Below, in pieces: positions 7,231 to 15,707 of a stretch of 40,164 bases of DNA. A program made the translations under genes and the position numbers. This stretch comes from Candidatus Nitrosopumilus sp. (GTDB lineage Archaea; Thermoproteota; Nitrososphaeria; Nitrososphaerales; Nitrososphaeraceae). Numbering within the stretch: the first letter of the stretch is position 1; the number at the start of each line of letters is the position of its first letter. The notes under the pieces are model-generated. The model was given only the letters and a program-made list of their open reading frames with translations, was not told where the DNA came from and searched no databases. The stretch spans positions 1-40,164 of the forward strand of contig JACDCB010000003.1 in assembly GCA_013694585.1 (NCBI GenBank), in the 5' to 3' direction.

Positions 7231-9000
7231 TTGAAAGACGTATCTTCGGATCCGAATAGATTTCTAGATATTGTTAGATTCACTTCAAAATACGTCCTTT
7301 TTTGTGGACCTTATTCATTATTTTCCAGATCACTTGGAATCAATCATGTTTCTTTTTGCAAATTTTTATCAGATCTTAAAGAAAACAAAATTGAGATCAA
7401 AATTTTAACAGAAATCAATCTGTCAAATGTACCAAAGATAAAAGAACTGTTATCATTTGCAGATATACGGCATGTTGATAGGTTGAAATTAAAATTTATG
7501 ATTAATGAATCAGCTTGTATGTTCCTTCTTAAATCTGATAATAGGAATAATGTGATGAGTGTGATGAGTGACTTAAATTCTGTTACTAGTATAAATACCG
7601 AAGTATTAGAGCAACACAGGTTAATATTTGAACAGTTATGGCAATTTGGTATAGATGCAAAAAAGAAAATACAAGATTTAGAAAATGAATTTGATATGGA
7701 TTCTGTTATACATGAAATTGACAAGAAGGGTATAAAACAATTCGTTGAAAAATTAATAAGTTCATCAAAACATGAAGTCTTGTTCTATACTTCTACCCTA
7801 TGGGGGAGCAATAATTTTATATCCAAAGATCTTTTTGGACTCTTAAAAAATATGGTATTGGAAAATAAAATAAAAGTCAAATTTATCATTCCAGATCTTA
7901 CGATATTAGAGTCAAATAATTTAAAACATATAATTTTGGAATTAGGCACAATAGAGCAACAGGAGGAGCCGCACTTCTTGTTTAGGTCTTTACCAAAAGG
8001 TGATAATATTGACCTTGAATCATTCATCCTGATCATAGATAAATATCATCTGCTAATAGTAAATCCTCATCTAAATAATGAACATCAATCAAATAATGTT
8101 ATTCATAAAGACGATTATTCTTATTCTTATTCTACCCAGATAGACTCTATCAATAAATACACGTTGTTGTTTGATGTGCAATGGGGTAGAGCAGAATTGG
8201 CCGAGAGACTGTATTTTCAGGACATAATGCAAAGAAACTTGATTGATACAATAGCGCATGAATTGCGAACTCCTACACAAGCAATTTTAGGATATTCGGA
8301 AATGGCAACGATAGATATTGACAACAATGAGGCAGGTCAATCCTATAAACAATATTTTGATTCTATTATACGAAACGCTAATAGATTAAACTCTATCGTA
8401 ATAAACATATTAAATGTTGCTAAAATAGACAATACAACTTTCAATTTGAATAAGGAAGAATGCAACATTCATGATATAGTCTCTGAAGCAGTAAACGATT
8501 ATATGTATGTATTTAAGACAGATGACAATCTTGAAAATAAGAGTATTCAATTTGAGGTGTCTGAAAGTTCAGAGAAATCGGTAAGGGCCAATGTAGATAG
8601 AATTCGAATTTATGAAGTGTTAACAAATCTATTTAATAATTCGGTGGAATTCATTGAGTCCATTGGCACAATTATAGTAAAAGTTACTGTAGTAGATAGA
8701 CATTATTTAAACGAAATGAGTCAAGTTAAAAGTCATGATTACGAAAATTTAATAAAACATGATGACAAACACGATAATGACAAATTCATTCTGCTCCACA
8801 TAAAGGATGATGGAAAAGGGATAGACAAATATGTTCTTTCAAAATTATTTAACAAATTTGTCTCTACAGTTGATAATCACATAGGGTTGGGACTATATGT
8901 TTCAAAATATATTGTAGAGTCTCATGGTGGTAGAATTTGGGCCCAGAATAATACTGATGGACAAGGATCGACTTTTTCATTTGTACTTCCTCTCGTATAA
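7231..9000 (+). CDS. Cytosolic sensor histidine kinase with duplicated TrmB/PLD-like sensor
   Basis: A 589-residue kinase. The catalytic half is complete: H-box with H343 (DTIAHELRTPTQAILGYSE), N-box around N466-N470 (LTNLFNNSVEF), G1 at 526-530 (DDGKGI) and G2 at 551-555 (IGLGLYVSKY). The N-terminal half has no membrane segment and consists of two similar units, about residues 5-115 and 165-300. Each has a V-L-F strand, a basic K-I-x-I/V-K strand and a final L-L-I/V strand, and each is followed by an amphipathic helix (HRLIFEQLW; YTLLFDVQWGRAELAER). This architecture resembles the TrmB-type sensor modules of other thaumarchaeal kinases. The signal is unknown. TTG start at 7231; partner probably the preceding receiver or a distant one. 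Confidence 0.85.
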   Translation: MKDVSSDPNRFLDIVRFTSKYVLFCGPYSLFSRSLGINHVSFCKFLSDLKENKIEIKILTEINLSNVPKIKELLSFADIRHVDRLKLKFMINESACMFLLKSDNRNNVMSVMSDLNSVTSINTEVLEQHRLIFEQLWQFGIDAKKKIQDLENEFDMDSVIHEIDKKGIKQFVEKLISSSKHEVLFYTSTLWGSNNFISKDLFGLLKNMVLENKIKVKFIIPDLTILESNNLKHIILELGTIEQQEEPHFLFRSLPKGDNIDLESFILIIDKYHLLIVNPHLNNEHQSNNVIHKDDYSYSYSTQIDSINKYTLLFDVQWGRAELAERLYFQDIMQRNLIDTIAHELRTPTQAILGYSEMATIDIDNNEAGQSYKQYFDSIIRNANRLNSIVINILNVAKIDNTTFNLNKEECNIHDIVSEAVNDYMYVFKTDDNLENKSIQFEVSESSEKSVRANVDRIRIYEVLTNLFNNSVEFIESIGTIIVKVTVVDRHYLNEMSQVKSHDYENLIKHDDKHDNDKFILLHIKDDGKGIDKYVLSKLFNKFVSTVDNHIGLGLYVSKYIVESHGGRIWAQNNTDGQGSTFSFVLPLV

Positions 9001-9200
9001 GTTCTTTTAAAAGTAAAGAAGAGCATTCACAATTAGTATCATTTAGTTGAGTCATCCTGTTAAAGAATTTGTTTTTAGGTCCTTTTGTTTCATTTATGGA
9101 CGATCTCTTGAGTGCAAACAGGTAAATGTTAATGGACTTGTTGAATTTATCATGTATTTTCTAATTTAAATACGTTGTAATTGTTATAATTTTTTATCAC

Positions 9201-10895
9201 ATGAATTATGATATCTTATATTCGATTAATTATCATGAAATGACAAAACATTCTGGATTTAGTGTTATGAATTCAAATTACTTTCTGGATTGGAATAATC
9301 GGCCTAAGCCCTTTAAAGTGTATAAAGATTTATCATCTTTGCCTCTTCCAATAGATTTTCCTCATCCCACCTTGAATGCTGTTACGGCAATTAGTAATTT
9401 ATCTAGTAACGATAAATCATTTAATAACAAAAACCAAGTTCCTTCTCCATTATCCTCTTCTAAGGATATATCTAAAATTATTACATTATCTGATTTATCA
9501 TCCATGTTGTTTTATTCTTATGGTATAACACGCGTGATGCGGTTTAATTCTGTTGATTATTATATGCGCGCTGCTTCTGCTACGGGAGCTCTTTATCCGA
9601 TAGAAATCTACGTGGTTACTAAAGGTCTAGGTGCTGAATTGGATGCAGGAGTGTATCATTTTAATCCAGGTGAATTCAGTCTGTCTGCCATTCATAAAGG
9701 TGATTATAGAAGCCTTCTAGGATCTATGGCTGGTAATAATACCGATATTACAACATCTCCTATTTCCTTGATCTTTACTTCTTATGCATGGAGAAATGCA
9801 TGGAAGTATCAATCACGATCTTATAGACATTGGTTTTGGGACGCGGGGGTTATAGTTGCTAACCTACTTGCAGTCACAGGTTCTATGCAACTTTATACCA
9901 GATTAATAATGGGATTTCTGGACGACCAATCTAACAGATTTCTGGGACTGGAAGATCAAAAAGAGGCCTCGATATTGATTGCAGCCATTGATGCAGACTC
10001 TTTGAAAGACCATGTTAACCAAGAGCAATTACTGCAAGAAAAGATTCTTGATTCATTTGCTCCAAAAGTTTATCCTCTTTCATTAGAAGAAATTGATTAT
10101 CCTGAAATTTGGAAAGCTTACAACAGTTCTAAATTATTAGACAATGCTCAGGTGTCCGGGTGGATTAATCACCAGAGGAAAGCAGAAGTTGACGAACTTG
10201 ATAAAAAAGGTAATCCTAGTCTTGGTACTTTGAGACACTATGCTTTGTCCAAGTCTTCTATGGATGACAATGGCATTGATATTGGAAACAGCATTTTGAG
10301 GAGAGGTTCAACAAGACAATTTTCAAGACTACCTATCTCCTTTTTGACTTTATCTAATATTCTTTTGAATTCAACTAGAGGAATTCCGATGGATTACAAA
10401 AATGATTCAGATAGTTTAATTGATTTATATCTTGTAGTTAATGCCGTTGATGGGCTTGAAAAGGGTGGGTATTTTTTTAATTCAAGAGATAATTCTTTAG
10501 ACTTGTTAAAGGATCGACCAGGTCGTAATATTTCCGGTCATCTTTGCTTGGATCAATCTCTTTTTGCAGATGCAAGCGCTGTAATATTCATAATGACGGA
10601 TCTAAAACATGTACTTGATATTTTGGGTAATAGGGGCTACAGAGCCGCACAGATGGAAGCAGGGATTACTGCAGGAAAAATTTATCTTTTATCTTATGCC
10701 AATGGCCTGGGAGCATCGGGTTCTACATTTTATGATAATGAAGTGAATGAATTTTTCTCTCCCCACGCTAAACAAAAGGAAACATTGATTGCTATTGGAG
10801 TCGGAATTCCATCCTACCGATCGAAACCAGGTAGCGTACTACCCGTAAGGCTAACACGCGAACAAATGATAGGCGAGTCTAGTACAGTTAGTTGA
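9201..10895 (+). CDS. SagB-type two-domain nitroreductase-family dehydrogenase
   Basis: A 564-residue flavoprotein of the SagB/ThcOx class, which binds FMN and in RiPP pathways oxidises azolines to azoles. It begins with the family's N-terminal phrase (INYHEMTKHSGF). Domain 1 (about 85-265) has RAASATGALYPIEIYVV and the FWDAGVIVANLLAVTGSMQL helix. Domain 2 (about 345-545) repeats the fold: ILRRGSTRQF, GNRGYRAAQMEAGITAGKIY and a closing IAIGVGIP strand. No YcaO cyclodehydratase, precursor peptide or exporter gene lies nearby, so a RiPP role cannot be claimed; many archaeal SagB proteins are orphans. ATG 9201 is chosen because the family N-terminus starts within a few residues of it. Confidence 0.85.
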   Translation: MNYDILYSINYHEMTKHSGFSVMNSNYFLDWNNRPKPFKVYKDLSSLPLPIDFPHPTLNAVTAISNLSSNDKSFNNKNQVPSPLSSSKDISKIITLSDLSSMLFYSYGITRVMRFNSVDYYMRAASATGALYPIEIYVVTKGLGAELDAGVYHFNPGEFSLSAIHKGDYRSLLGSMAGNNTDITTSPISLIFTSYAWRNAWKYQSRSYRHWFWDAGVIVANLLAVTGSMQLYTRLIMGFLDDQSNRFLGLEDQKEASILIAAIDADSLKDHVNQEQLLQEKILDSFAPKVYPLSLEEIDYPEIWKAYNSSKLLDNAQVSGWINHQRKAEVDELDKKGNPSLGTLRHYALSKSSMDDNGIDIGNSILRRGSTRQFSRLPISFLTLSNILLNSTRGIPMDYKNDSDSLIDLYLVVNAVDGLEKGGYFFNSRDNSLDLLKDRPGRNISGHLCLDQSLFADASAVIFIMTDLKHVLDILGNRGYRAAQMEAGITAGKIYLLSYANGLGASGSTFYDNEVNEFFSPHAKQKETLIAIGVGIPSYRSKPGSVLPVRLTREQMIGESSTVS

Positions 10896-10914
10896 TTTAG
10901 TTGATTTAGTTGAT
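10888..10914. repeat. TTAGTTGAT x3 direct repeat
   Basis: Three exact 9-base units that begin in the last codons of the SagB-like gene and run past its stop (10893-10895). Slippage repeat; no function evident. Confidence 0.85.
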
Positions 10915-11087
10915 CCTTTACCTCATTTACATCCATAATTTATTACGATCCTGTGATGCGATTGCTTTGAACTACATATTCATAGATTATCGTTTTCAAA
11001 CATAAAAAAGAGATTACATTTCCTTTCATTTTAAACGATCAAAATGAGGCTCACTAGATTAGAGATATCGCATAGGGGTGATATCTA

Positions 11088-11093
11088 TTTAAA
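11088..11093 (+). promoter_or_regulatory. TATA-like box TTTAAA for 11115
   Basis: Centred about 24 bases before ATG 11115, consistent with a leaderless transcript. Confidence 0.45.
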
Positions 11094-11114
11094 GCTTAAT
11101 AAATATGAATAGTC

Positions 11115-11411
11115 ATGAGCGAACTTTCTAATAATAGTGAAAACCAAAATATGAATAATAATTCTGACCGATCAAAGAATTCATCTAAAGAGCATATTTC
11201 AGAATGGTCCGAATTAATTTCAAGAATCATAGACAAATTGACCGGCAAGGATTTGCAAGTTACTTACTCCTTTGATAATTTGGAAATCGAGATCCCAAAA
11301 GCCTACGGCCCTGATGGTCGACAACTAGGGGGTGCAAAGTGGAAAGTAGATGGCAAAATAACTATATCAACGGAATTAATTAACGACGAGAAAAATAGCT
11401 CTAATCCATAA
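11115..11411 (+). CDS. Hypothetical protein, 98 aa, disordered N-terminus
   Basis: A 98-residue soluble protein. Residues 1-26 are almost only S, N, E, K and D and look disordered. Residues 28-45 form a helix (SEWSELISRIIDKLTG). Residues 46-88 look like a small beta-rich domain (LQVTYSFDNLEIEIPKAYG, then WKVDGKITISTE). No cysteines, signal peptide or metal motif. The beta part has the look of a conserved archaeal domain but I do not recognise it. It follows the SagB-type gene by 220 bases on the same strand, with its own TATA-like box, so co-function is not implied. Confidence 0.7.
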   Translation: MSELSNNSENQNMNNNSDRSKNSSKEHISEWSELISRIIDKLTGKDLQVTYSFDNLEIEIPKAYGPDGRQLGGAKWKVDGKITISTELINDEKNSSNP

Positions 11412-11969
11412 ACATACAATCTAATATAAAATAGTGTTACCCATCATCGGTAGCTATATTTTTTTTTAAATATTTATACGATCAATTTAGATCAGATAAT
11501 ATCAGATTAATGAAATGTCTGGAACCTTTTGTTATTAAATTTAATAGAATCAAAAGACAATGTGAAATTTCATATGTTACCCTTGAGAAAGTTTTTGATA
11601 TGAGACCGTCCTAAAGCGCAAGATATTTCTAATTTCATGCGTACTAAAGGAAAGAATGTAGTATCATGGATAAGAAAGTGCCTTGGTCGTTTCTAAAGAA
11701 ACAACTAGAGAAGTAATTTCAGAAGATCAAGTTGTTTTTTAATTGAATTACCGTACCGTACCAATTGTATCAATCTTATAAAATAGATGTAATGGATAGA
11801 TGCATTATATGATTCGCACATATCAGGAAAATTTTATGTAATTCCCATAGCTGATTCAGAATCACTGGGAGTATAGCCACCACCAGGTTTAGTTTGTGTT
11901 TAGTCTTTAAGGGTAATTTTAATCCCAGAAACGAATTTAAACTATGAGGAAAAAATATTTGCTATACTA
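11412..11969. other. Intergenic spacer, about 560 bp
   Basis: No intact gene. It holds an ACCGT microrepeat at 11750-11762. On the minus strand near 11835-11940 there is a short protein-like frame interrupted by TAA (it includes KPGGGYTPSDSES), which could be gene debris. Confidence 0.35.
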
Positions 11970-12513
11970 ATGACTTTGCCTTCAGATGAAATACCTGCCA
12001 ATAACTCAAAATTGTATCCATATCCTAGTAATTTAAACCACATAGCTGTAAGTGTGACTAATTGAAGAAGTAATAGAGTGGTACACAAAAGTTTTGGGTT
12101 TTAATGTTGTGAAACCACTTTTCGAAGCCGTTGCAGACGACACTCACATAGGCAAGATCTTTCAAGATGTTTTCGGCAAGAACTTTAAGAAATTAAAGAT
12201 TGCTCATTTAAGCTTTGGTAATCAAATTGGGTTTGAAGTTTTCGAATTCGTTGAGCCTAAAGAAGCAAAAAGAGAGGACAATTTTGAGTTTTGGAAGACC
12301 GGGTTCTTTCATATATGCATAACAGATCCAAACATTGAGGATACTACAAAAAGGATTGTTAATAGTGGTGGTAAACAAAGAACTCAAATATGGGAATTAA
12401 CAAATGGAAAGCCTTTCAAGGTAGTATCATGTGAAGATCCGTTTGGAAACATCATCGATATTTATACTCATGGTTACGAATATCTTTGGAGATCTGAAAA
12501 CTATCAAAAATAG
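11970..12513 (+). pseudogene. VOC/glyoxalase-family protein with frameshift near 12063
   Basis: From about 12064 to 12513 the frame gives a standard vicinal-oxygen-chelate C-terminal half: EEVIEWYTKVLGFNVVKP, then KIAHLSFGNQIGFEVFEF, GFFHICITDPNIED and FEDPFGN-like CEDPFGNIIDIYTHG. The N-terminal strand lies in another frame: ATG 11970 gives a 20-residue lead and NLNHIAVSVTN, the usual first metal-ligand strand (His in NHIA), then TGA at 12063-12065. Two missing bases or one extra base at 12060-12063 separate the halves. The conserved E (VFEF) and H (FFHIC) are present. It is therefore a frameshifted enzyme gene or an error site; the 12094 TTG often used by gene finders would cut off the first beta unit. 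Substrate unknown. Confidence 0.75.
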
Positions 12514-12561
12514 GATTCAAAAATACTTCACTATGAATATATCAAAAGAGTAAATACTTGC

Positions 12562-12945
12562 TTAAGTTTGTCTTAGCATTTTGAGTCTATCGCTAATCAT
12601 TTCTTTAAGATCAAAGTTATTGCATGAATTGTTGTTATCCTCTCCTGCCTCGCAGTTTGAGTTTTGTTTAGATACTTGAACCTGATTTCCTCCGTCATTA
12701 CCCCTGCCGCCTGCACTCCCACTGTCACCACCACCATTTCTGGTTATGCTTATGTTATTGCATGAATTGTTGTTATCCTCTCCTGTCTCGCAGTTTGAGT
12801 TTTGTTTATTACTTTGAGATTGATCAAAATCCTTTTCTCCATATGCACTATATTCCATGATGCCTAAGAAAGAAAGTGAAGTTACAATTAATAGTAAAAC
12901 CGTTGATATTATTACAGATGTTGTTAAACGATGTTTAATCTGCAA
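12562..12945 (-). CDS. Secreted protein with two CX9C motifs
   Basis: A 127-residue exported protein from TTG 12945, with a TTTAAAAATA box about 25 bases upstream. The signal peptide/anchor is at residues 1-36 (hydrophobic 11-29, ending SAYGEKD). The mature part carries two near-identical units, QNSNCETGEDNNNSCNN (C52, C62) and QNSNCEAGEDNNNSCNN (C98, C108), joined by a glycine/serine linker (71-88). A short helical tail follows (LKEMISDRLKMLRQT). Each unit has the same C-x2-G-x5-S-C-N-N pattern as 413-871 and 3907-4179. The acidic, Asn-rich loop inside each motif (EDNNN) could bind a cation. Function unknown; extracellular by the signal sequence. Confidence 0.75.
   Translation of the reverse strand: MQIKHRLTTSVIISTVLLLIVTSLSFLGIMEYSAYGEKDFDQSQSNKQNSNCETGEDNNNSCNNISITRNGGGDSGSAGGRGNDGGNQVQVSKQNSNCEAGEDNNNSCNNFDLKEMISDRLKMLRQT
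12616..12670. repeat. 55-bp direct repeat, copy 1 (with 12754-12808)
   Basis: The 55 bases at 12616-12670 recur at 12754-12808 with one mismatch seen (GCC versus GTC). They encode the duplicated CX9C unit. Near identity at DNA level means a recent duplication or strong homogenisation. Confidence 0.9.
12754..12808. repeat. 55-bp direct repeat, copy 2
   Basis: Second copy of the repeat at 12616-12670, inside the secreted CX9C gene. Confidence 0.9.
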
Positions 12946-13394
12946 ACTTTTACCCGTATATTTTTAAACAACAATATATAATATTACTATTTTTAAAGAT
13001 TTGTACATAACTTATTTATATATCATACTAATACTACATAATTCTATCAATTATTATTATTCCAATAAAATTGAATTGAGCTTTTGCGCTTAAATAATGA
13101 AAATGATGCCTAATATCCCTATTTATCATCCAGAGTAGCGTCCATTTTTCCCCAATTGTTATGGCCCGTCTGATTTTTTAAGTAACCGTCAAAAGTTTGG
13201 ACTCATTCAAAATAATTTGACTTTGACAATGTTCGTAGTTTCGTCGACTTCTGATTGACTCCTGCTTCTCTCACCTCCGCCACCTGCGCCACCTCCGCCA
13301 CCTCCTCCAAGGACAACTGCCAATGCTTTAATTTCCTATCCTTAACTTCATCGAAATCTATCTATCCTTCATAATTTCGATCAAAATTTCAAAT
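12946..13394. other. Intergenic spacer with GC-rich nonamer tract
   Basis: Mostly AT-rich, but 13272-13307 holds four imperfect 9-base units of the type CACCTCCGC. On the minus strand these lie in a frame of 38 codons (13323 down to 13207, TTG start) giving a hydrophobic start, a run of 7 Gly, Ala and 4 Gly, then a charged tail. On the plus strand the tract would read as polyproline. Neither is a safe gene call. Confidence 0.4.
13272..13307. repeat. Imperfect 9-bp repeat CACCTCCGC, 4 units
   Basis: Units at 13272, 13281, 13290 and 13299. The local GC content is far above the surroundings. Confidence 0.85.
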
Positions 13395-13466
13395 ATGGAA
13401 AACCTGGTTAAAGAAAGTAAGATTAATCTTGGTAGATCAGAAAAGAAAAAGAGAAAGGTAAATTGA
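13395..13466 (+). CDS. Possible 23-aa upstream ORF coupled to the polymerase fusion
   Basis: ATG 13395 opens a 23-codon basic peptide (MENLVKESKINLGRSEKKKR...) whose TGA stop (13464-13466) overlaps the TTG start (13463-13465) of the next gene as TTGA. Such an overlap is typical of translational coupling. Inside the frame lies GAGAAAGG, which can serve as ribosome-binding site for the TTG. It could be a leader peptide, or simply chance in A-rich DNA. Confidence 0.3.
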   Translation: MENLVKESKINLGRSEKKKRKVN

Positions 13467-15526
13467 AATACTATATAGGTTGTTGTGGATGGAAGAGCCA
13501 AGAATGGGCCAAGCATTTTTATCCTACTGGATTGGATTCCACGCATTATCTTTCGTATTATTCTAAACTGTTCAATCTTGTACATCTTGACCTCGGCAAG
13601 AGCTTATTTCCTCCGAGTTCTATTGCTCTAAAAAAATGGGCGAATGAAACTTCTGATGATTTTCGATTCACTATAAAAATTCCTCAAAATCTTATTAACA
13701 AAACCACAACATCCGGCCAATTTGAATCTCTTGGAAGGTTTTTGGAAGATTTACATGTGTTAGAAGAAAAAATTCTTGTAATTTTATTATCACCGCCTCC
13801 CAATATATCGTTACAAAATACTGGACGTGCATGGTTAGAAGGAATATTACATAACGCTACTTATCACGGATTTTCTGTAGCAGTTGATTTTGAGATCAAT
13901 AATACGTGGTACCAAGAATTAACGTATAATATTTTAAGAAGGTATAATTCATCTTTTGCTTGGTCAAACTCGGGACATCAATATTACTATCCAGCTGTTA
14001 CCTCAAATTTCATTTTCCTTAATCTCAATAATGCCTCTATCAATAATGACAGAGCAATGAGATGGATCAATTTGATAAAGCAAAAGGAAAAGGAAACAGG
14101 TTATCTAAAACATACCAATAACACTATTGATTATTCAATTATTGTACTCCATAATCCTTCCGCGGCTCATTTGATTCAAAATTTGATATTTCCCACACCT
14201 AAGAGTCCTAATTTATCAGAAGATTCACAAAAACCTTCTTCTACTACTCAAATCTGGCCGGGAAAAATTATCATGCACATTGACATGAATGCTTTTTTTC
14301 CTGCCTGTGAAGAAATGAGAGATCCTTCTCTTAAAGGCAAGGCACATGCAGTAATAATGACCCCAGAAAGAGAAGGCAGTTCGATAACTAGAGGGGCAGT
14401 CGCTTCTTGCTCATACGAGGCGAGAAAATATGGTGTTAGATCTGCAATGTCATTATCAAAAGCCAAGGAGTTGTGTCCTAACCTTATTTTAAAACCTGTA
14501 GACAAAGAATATTACAACTTGGTCTCTCAGCAGGTAATGAGACTATTGGAGGAATATGCCGATGTATTGGAACAAACTAGTATAGATGAGGCATACATTG
14601 AGTGCACTAAAAAAATTATGCAGTATCAAAAACAGAATATTTCAAAAGATGATCCTGTCGATCAGAAAGAATTGGAAAATATTCCTAATGATTCCACACG
14701 AAAATATGACGTCCAGAAAGAGTTTTCAATCCAAGAATTTGCACTAAATATTAAAGATTCTATCAGGGCACAATGTAATGGGCTGATTTGCTCAATTGGT
14801 GTTGCGTCAAACAAGTCAGTTGCCAAGATTGCATCTGATTTTCAGAAACCAGATGGCCTTACTATCGTTTATCCGCAAGATACTACAGCATTTTTATCTA
14901 CACTGGCAGTAGATAGCATATCTGGAATTGGAATAAAAACTACCCAGACACTCAAAGATATAGGAATTGAGACTATAGGCCAATTATCCGATTCGAATAT
15001 CCAAAAACTGTCTGATAAATTTGGCAAAAAACAAGCATTGTGGATGTGGCAGATAGCCAATGGCAAAGAAAATGAACCTGTTATACCTCGAGAAAACAAC
15101 CTGTCCTTAAGTACGGAGGAGACATTGTTAAAACCCCTAATCAACAAAAAAGATATTCTAAATATTCTTGTTAATGATATGACCGATGATATTTATGAAC
15201 GTATCAGAAGAAAAGGATACGAGTTTAAAACTGTTGGAATCAAGTTAGTTAGGACTAATTTTTCTATTGAAACTAGAGAAATTACCTTTTCATCATATCA
15301 GAAGAATAAAGAAAGTATAAGCTCTGTTATGGGAACATTATTGGACCGATTCAGTTTTAATGATGATAGCAACACTGAAGAGAATAGCGAGGGAAATATA
15401 CATGTTACTAATAATTATGATGTGAATTCCATTTATGTGAGAAAACTTGGCATTAAAGTGTCCAATCTGTCAAAAATAGATAGAGATGGAAGAAATTCTC
15501 AAAAATCAATAATGGATTTCGTTTGA
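13463..15526 (+). CDS. DUF72 (YecE-like) domain fused to Y-family DNA polymerase IV
   Basis: A 687-residue fusion. Residues 1-235 are a DUF72 TIM-barrel-like domain (YYIGCCGWKSQEWAKHFYP at the start, DFRFTIKIPQNL, VAVDFE, and a late strand with SIIVLHNPSAAH). Residues 265-687 are a DinB/Dpo4-type translesion polymerase: MHIDMNAFFPACEE with D274 and F278-F279, VASCSYEARKYGVRSAMS, the catalytic SIDEAY (S373-E376), an IGVASNKSVAKIASDFQKP palm strand, a helix-hairpin-helix (ISGIGIKTTQTLKDIG) and a little-finger domain. The last eight residues, QKSIMDFV, fit a PCNA-interacting PIP box. Start TTG 13463 with GAGAAAGG upstream. The polymerase half should bypass damaged template bases; what DUF72 adds is unknown. 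Confidence 0.9.
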   Translation: MKYYIGCCGWKSQEWAKHFYPTGLDSTHYLSYYSKLFNLVHLDLGKSLFPPSSIALKKWANETSDDFRFTIKIPQNLINKTTTSGQFESLGRFLEDLHVLEEKILVILLSPPPNISLQNTGRAWLEGILHNATYHGFSVAVDFEINNTWYQELTYNILRRYNSSFAWSNSGHQYYYPAVTSNFIFLNLNNASINNDRAMRWINLIKQKEKETGYLKHTNNTIDYSIIVLHNPSAAHLIQNLIFPTPKSPNLSEDSQKPSSTTQIWPGKIIMHIDMNAFFPACEEMRDPSLKGKAHAVIMTPEREGSSITRGAVASCSYEARKYGVRSAMSLSKAKELCPNLILKPVDKEYYNLVSQQVMRLLEEYADVLEQTSIDEAYIECTKKIMQYQKQNISKDDPVDQKELENIPNDSTRKYDVQKEFSIQEFALNIKDSIRAQCNGLICSIGVASNKSVAKIASDFQKPDGLTIVYPQDTTAFLSTLAVDSISGIGIKTTQTLKDIGIETIGQLSDSNIQKLSDKFGKKQALWMWQIANGKENEPVIPRENNLSLSTEETLLKPLINKKDILNILVNDMTDDIYERIRRKGYEFKTVGIKLVRTNFSIETREITFSSYQKNKESISSVMGTLLDRFSFNDDSNTEENSEGNIHVTNNYDVNSIYVRKLGIKVSNLSKIDRDGRNSQKSIMDFV

Positions 15527-15707
15527 CATTTATAGTATAATTTTAATCAAATTTTGATTATTCTGGGGATATGTAGGATAATTTTAAATAGATACACAAG
15601 TAAAGAATAATATATTTTTTTTGCCTTATATATTCGATTGACACTGACGTTCTATGCACCCTTAAATTTATAAAAACAATCTTCTAAGTGTTATTAGCCA
15701 ATATTTT

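Noticed and set aside
11115-11411. Gene after the SagB-type dehydrogenase as a RiPP precursor
   Set aside because: It has no cysteine, no Ser/Thr/Cys-rich C-terminal core and looks like a small folded beta domain; it also has its own promoter-like box.
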